This document shows, in pieces, positions 4,557-6,366 of a DNA stretch of 6,366 nt. Position numbers and translations under genes: made by a program. This stretch comes from Nitrospirota bacterium (lineage in GTDB: Bacteria; Nitrospirota; Nitrospiria; Nitrospirales; Nitrospiraceae): NCBI GenBank assembly GCA_004296865.1, contig SCVQ01000009.1, forward strand, positions 1 to 6,366. The letters are read 5' to 3'. Below the pieces are notes generated by a model. It was not told the DNA's origin. It did no database searches and saw only the letters and a list, made by a program, of their open reading frames with translations. Position 1 is the first letter of the stretch; each line of letters opens with the position of its first letter.

Positions 4557-6366
4557 GTGGATCCCTATAGACTTCCTCGATTGGTCGTCCCTACCCGCTA
4601 TAATCTTCGCCTGGAGCCGGATCTTTCGGCGTGCACGTTCACGGGGACCGAGACCATCACGGTCACGGTCCAGGAGGCGACGGCGGAGATTGTGCTCAAC
4701 GCGGCAGAGTTGGAAATTACGGAAGCGGTGATTGAACGCGACGGGGGCGCCTCGCATCGGGCATCCGTGGACCTCAACGAAGCGGCCGAACGATGCCGGC
4801 TCCGATTCCCCTCCCCGCTCATTCCCGGGACCTGGTTTCTGCGCCTTTCCTTCAAGGGAATCCTGAACGACAAGCTGCGCGGATTTTATCGCAGCACCTA
4901 TCAGGACTCGGACGGACGCAGGCAGGGGCTGGCGGCCACCCAGTTCGAAGCCACCGATGCGCGTCGCTGCTTCCCCTGCTGGGATGAACCGGACCTCAAG
5001 GCCGTGTTTGCCGCCACCCTGGCGATCGATCCGGCCCTGACCGCCGTTTCGAACACGGCGGTTCAATCCGAGCGGATCGAGCAGGACAAGAAGATTGTGC
5101 AGTTCCGCGACACGATCGTCATGTCGACCTACCTGGTCGCCTTCGTCGTCGGGAAGCTGGAAGCGACGGAGCCGGTCCTGGTCGGCAAGACCCCGCTGCG
5201 TATCTGGTGCGTGCCGGGCAAGCGTCACCTTGCCGCGATCGGATTGGAGATCGGCGCCTTCTCCCTCGGGTTTTTCGAAGACTATTACGGCCTGCCCTAT
5301 CCCAGCGACAAGCTCGATCTCCTGGCCATTCCCGACTTTGCGTCAGGGGCGATGGAGAACCTGGGCGCCATCACGTTTCGCGAAAGCGCCCTGCTGGTGG
5401 ACGGGCAGACCGCGACCCATGCCGAGATCGAGCGGGTGGCCGATGTGGTCGCGCACGAGAACGCGCACATGTGGTTCGGCGATCTGGTCACGATGAGCTG
5501 GTGGAACGGCCTCTGGCTCAACGAGGCCTTCGCGACCTTCATGGAGATGCTGGCCGTGGACGCCTGGAAACCGGAATGGCAACGGTGGACCTCCTTCGGC
5601 GTCTCGCGCGCGGCGGCGCTATCCGTGGACGGACTCCACAGCTCCCGGCCGATCGAGTATCCGGTGCGAGCGCCTCGCGAAGCCGACGCCATGTTCGACG
5701 TGCTGACCTACGAGAAAGGCGCATCCGTGCTGCGGATGCTGGAGCAACACATCGGCCCCACGGTGTTTCGCGACGGCGTTCGGTTGTATCTGCGCCACCA
5801 TGCCTATCGGAACGCCGATACGGGGGATCTCTGGGCCGCCCTCGGGCAGGCAGCCCGGCAGCCGGTTCCGGGCCTCATGGACGGGTGGATCTTCCAGTCC
5901 GGGTACCCGCTCGTCAGCGTGAGTCTTCACCAGGTGAATGGTGGTTCTCGCCTGGTCTTCAAACAGGAGCGCTTCACCTATCTCCCTGCTTCTGCCCTGC
6001 CGCCCTCCGCCGGCGGCACAAGCCACGCTGCATTGAACAGGGAACAGGAGCGGCAATGGCAGGTGCCCATCCAGATTCGAATCCATTCGCGCGGCAATAC
6101 CGGCACCCACCGGCTGCTCCTGACGGAGAGGGAAACGAGCCTCCCTGTACCGGAGGGCTTCGAGTCGGTTCTCGTGAACGAAGGCGGTCATGGCTTCTAT
6201 CGCGTGAGCTATGCACCGGACCTGTTGGGGCGTCTGCTGCATCTGGTGCCGGACGGGCTGGCGGCGGTCGAACGATTCAATCTGATCAACGATGCCTGGG
6301 CGGCAACGATCGCCGGGCTGATCCCGGCTGGTGACTACCTGGACCTGACCGCGCGGTTCCGTTCCG
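4557..6366 (+). CDS. pepN: M1-family zinc aminopeptidase (5' part, runs off window)
   Basis: Aminopeptidase N-like metallopeptidase (gluzincin, MEROPS M1), removing N-terminal residues from peptides; no signal peptide is seen, so probably cytoplasmic. The frame is open from GTG 4557 to the window edge: 603 codons plus one base, of about 850 expected. The N-terminal beta domain starts typically (RLPRLVVPTRYNLRLEPDL, 5-23) and includes QFEATDARRCFPCWDEP (129-145). The substrate-binding GAMEN motif is at 264-268. The zinc site is HENAH (300-304, ligands His300 and His304, catalytic Glu301), with the third ligand Glu323 in WLNEAFATF exactly 18 residues after His304. Tyr385 in LTYEKGA is the expected transition-state Tyr. 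Residues from about 455 begin the beta-sandwich; the C-terminal helical (ERAP1_C-like) domain lies mostly outside. HENAHMWFGD instead of the more common HELAHQWFG is a variant I know from bacterial members. The symbol pepN is by family; orthology to E. coli PepN is not claimed. Confidence 0.93.
   Translation, partial: MDPYRLPRLVVPTRYNLRLEPDLSACTFTGTETITVTVQEATAEIVLNAAELEITEAVIERDGGASHRASVDLNEAAERCRLRFPSPLIPGTWFLRLSFKGILNDKLRGFYRSTYQDSDGRRQGLAATQFEATDARRCFPCWDEPDLKAVFAATLAIDPALTAVSNTAVQSERIEQDKKIVQFRDTIVMSTYLVAFVVGKLEATEPVLVGKTPLRIWCVPGKRHLAAIGLEIGAFSLGFFEDYYGLPYPSDKLDLLAIPDFASGAMENLGAITFRESALLVDGQTATHAEIERVADVVAHENAHMWFGDLVTMSWWNGLWLNEAFATFMEMLAVDAWKPEWQRWTSFGVSRAAALSVDGLHSSRPIEYPVRAPREADAMFDVLTYEKGASVLRMLEQHIGPTVFRDGVRLYLRHHAYRNADTGDLWAALGQAARQPVPGLMDGWIFQSGYPLVSVSLHQVNGGSRLVFKQERFTYLPASALPPSAGGTSHAALNREQERQWQVPIQIRIHSRGNTGTHRLLLTERETSLPVPEGFESVLVNEGGHGFYRVSYAPDLLGRLLHLVPDGLAAVERFNLINDAWAATIAGLIPAGDYLDLTARFRS

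Noticed and set aside
4599..4604. Perfect TATAAT hexamer
   Set aside because: It lies inside the aminopeptidase coding sequence (Tyr-Asn codons), downstream of the start codon, and the nearest TTGGTC is only 12 bases upstream, too close for a promoter.
4393..4731. A 112-codon frame starting in the intergenic stretch
   Set aside because: It would use a TTG start without an SD and overlaps the first 175 bases of the aminopeptidase gene out of frame; its end is an Arg/Ser-rich shifted-frame product.
4530..5228. Minus-strand frames opposite the aminopeptidase (also 5619-6242)
   Set aside because: They are in codon register with the aminopeptidase gene and have no domain motifs; they are shadows.
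5207..6334. A 375-codon plus-strand frame inside the aminopeptidase region
   Set aside because: It is shifted relative to the frame carrying GAMEN, HENAH-18-E and the catalytic Tyr. Its product is Arg/Gly-rich low-complexity sequence typical of a shifted GC-rich frame.

Overview
The window is GC-rich (by eye a little over 60 %) and densely coding, with every gene on the + strand. It holds five protein genes of central metabolism and housekeeping: a phosphoglucose isomerase, a 6-phosphogluconolactonase, a glucokinase, a ribose-5-phosphate isomerase A, and the first 603 codons of an M1-family zinc aminopeptidase that runs off the right edge. No RNA gene, mobile element, CRISPR array or defence gene was found. 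The isomerase belongs to the branch usually seen as the C-terminal half of transaldolase/phosphoglucose-isomerase (Tal-Pgi) fusions. That branch, the pgi-pgl-glk-rpiA order and the base composition fit a chemolithotroph-like bacterium such as Nitrospira (Nitrospirota). This assignment is an inference from memory of gene order, not something the sequence proves.

Layout: bases 1-27 are the end of whatever lies upstream plus a Shine-Dalgarno (SD) sequence. pgi (28/31-1731) overlaps pgl (1728-2537) by four bases (ATGA), and pgl abuts glk (2538-3608) with no gap, so these three look co-transcribed and translationally coupled. A gap of about 76 bases follows, with a possible extended -10 promoter, before rpiA (best start GTG at 3685, end 4386). 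After 170 non-coding bases comes the M1 aminopeptidase, with a GTG start at 4557 behind a clear GGAGG.

How the genes work together: Glk makes glucose-6-phosphate from glucose, and Pgi interconverts glucose-6-phosphate and fructose-6-phosphate. Pgl hydrolyses 6-phosphogluconolactone in the oxidative pentose phosphate pathway, and RpiA interconverts ribulose-5-phosphate and ribose-5-phosphate. The missing steps (glucose-6-phosphate dehydrogenase, 6-phosphogluconate dehydrogenase, transaldolase) are not in the window and would be expected upstream of base 1 or elsewhere. The aminopeptidase has no evident link to this pathway.

The window is mostly ordinary. Points worth a second look are small: two start-codon decisions settled by SD spacing, a very basic C-terminal tail on Pgi, an acidic Ala-Glu-Pro insert in Glk, two nine-base in-frame micro-repeats in adjacent genes, and a possible internal promoter before rpiA. 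I see no convincing novel system.
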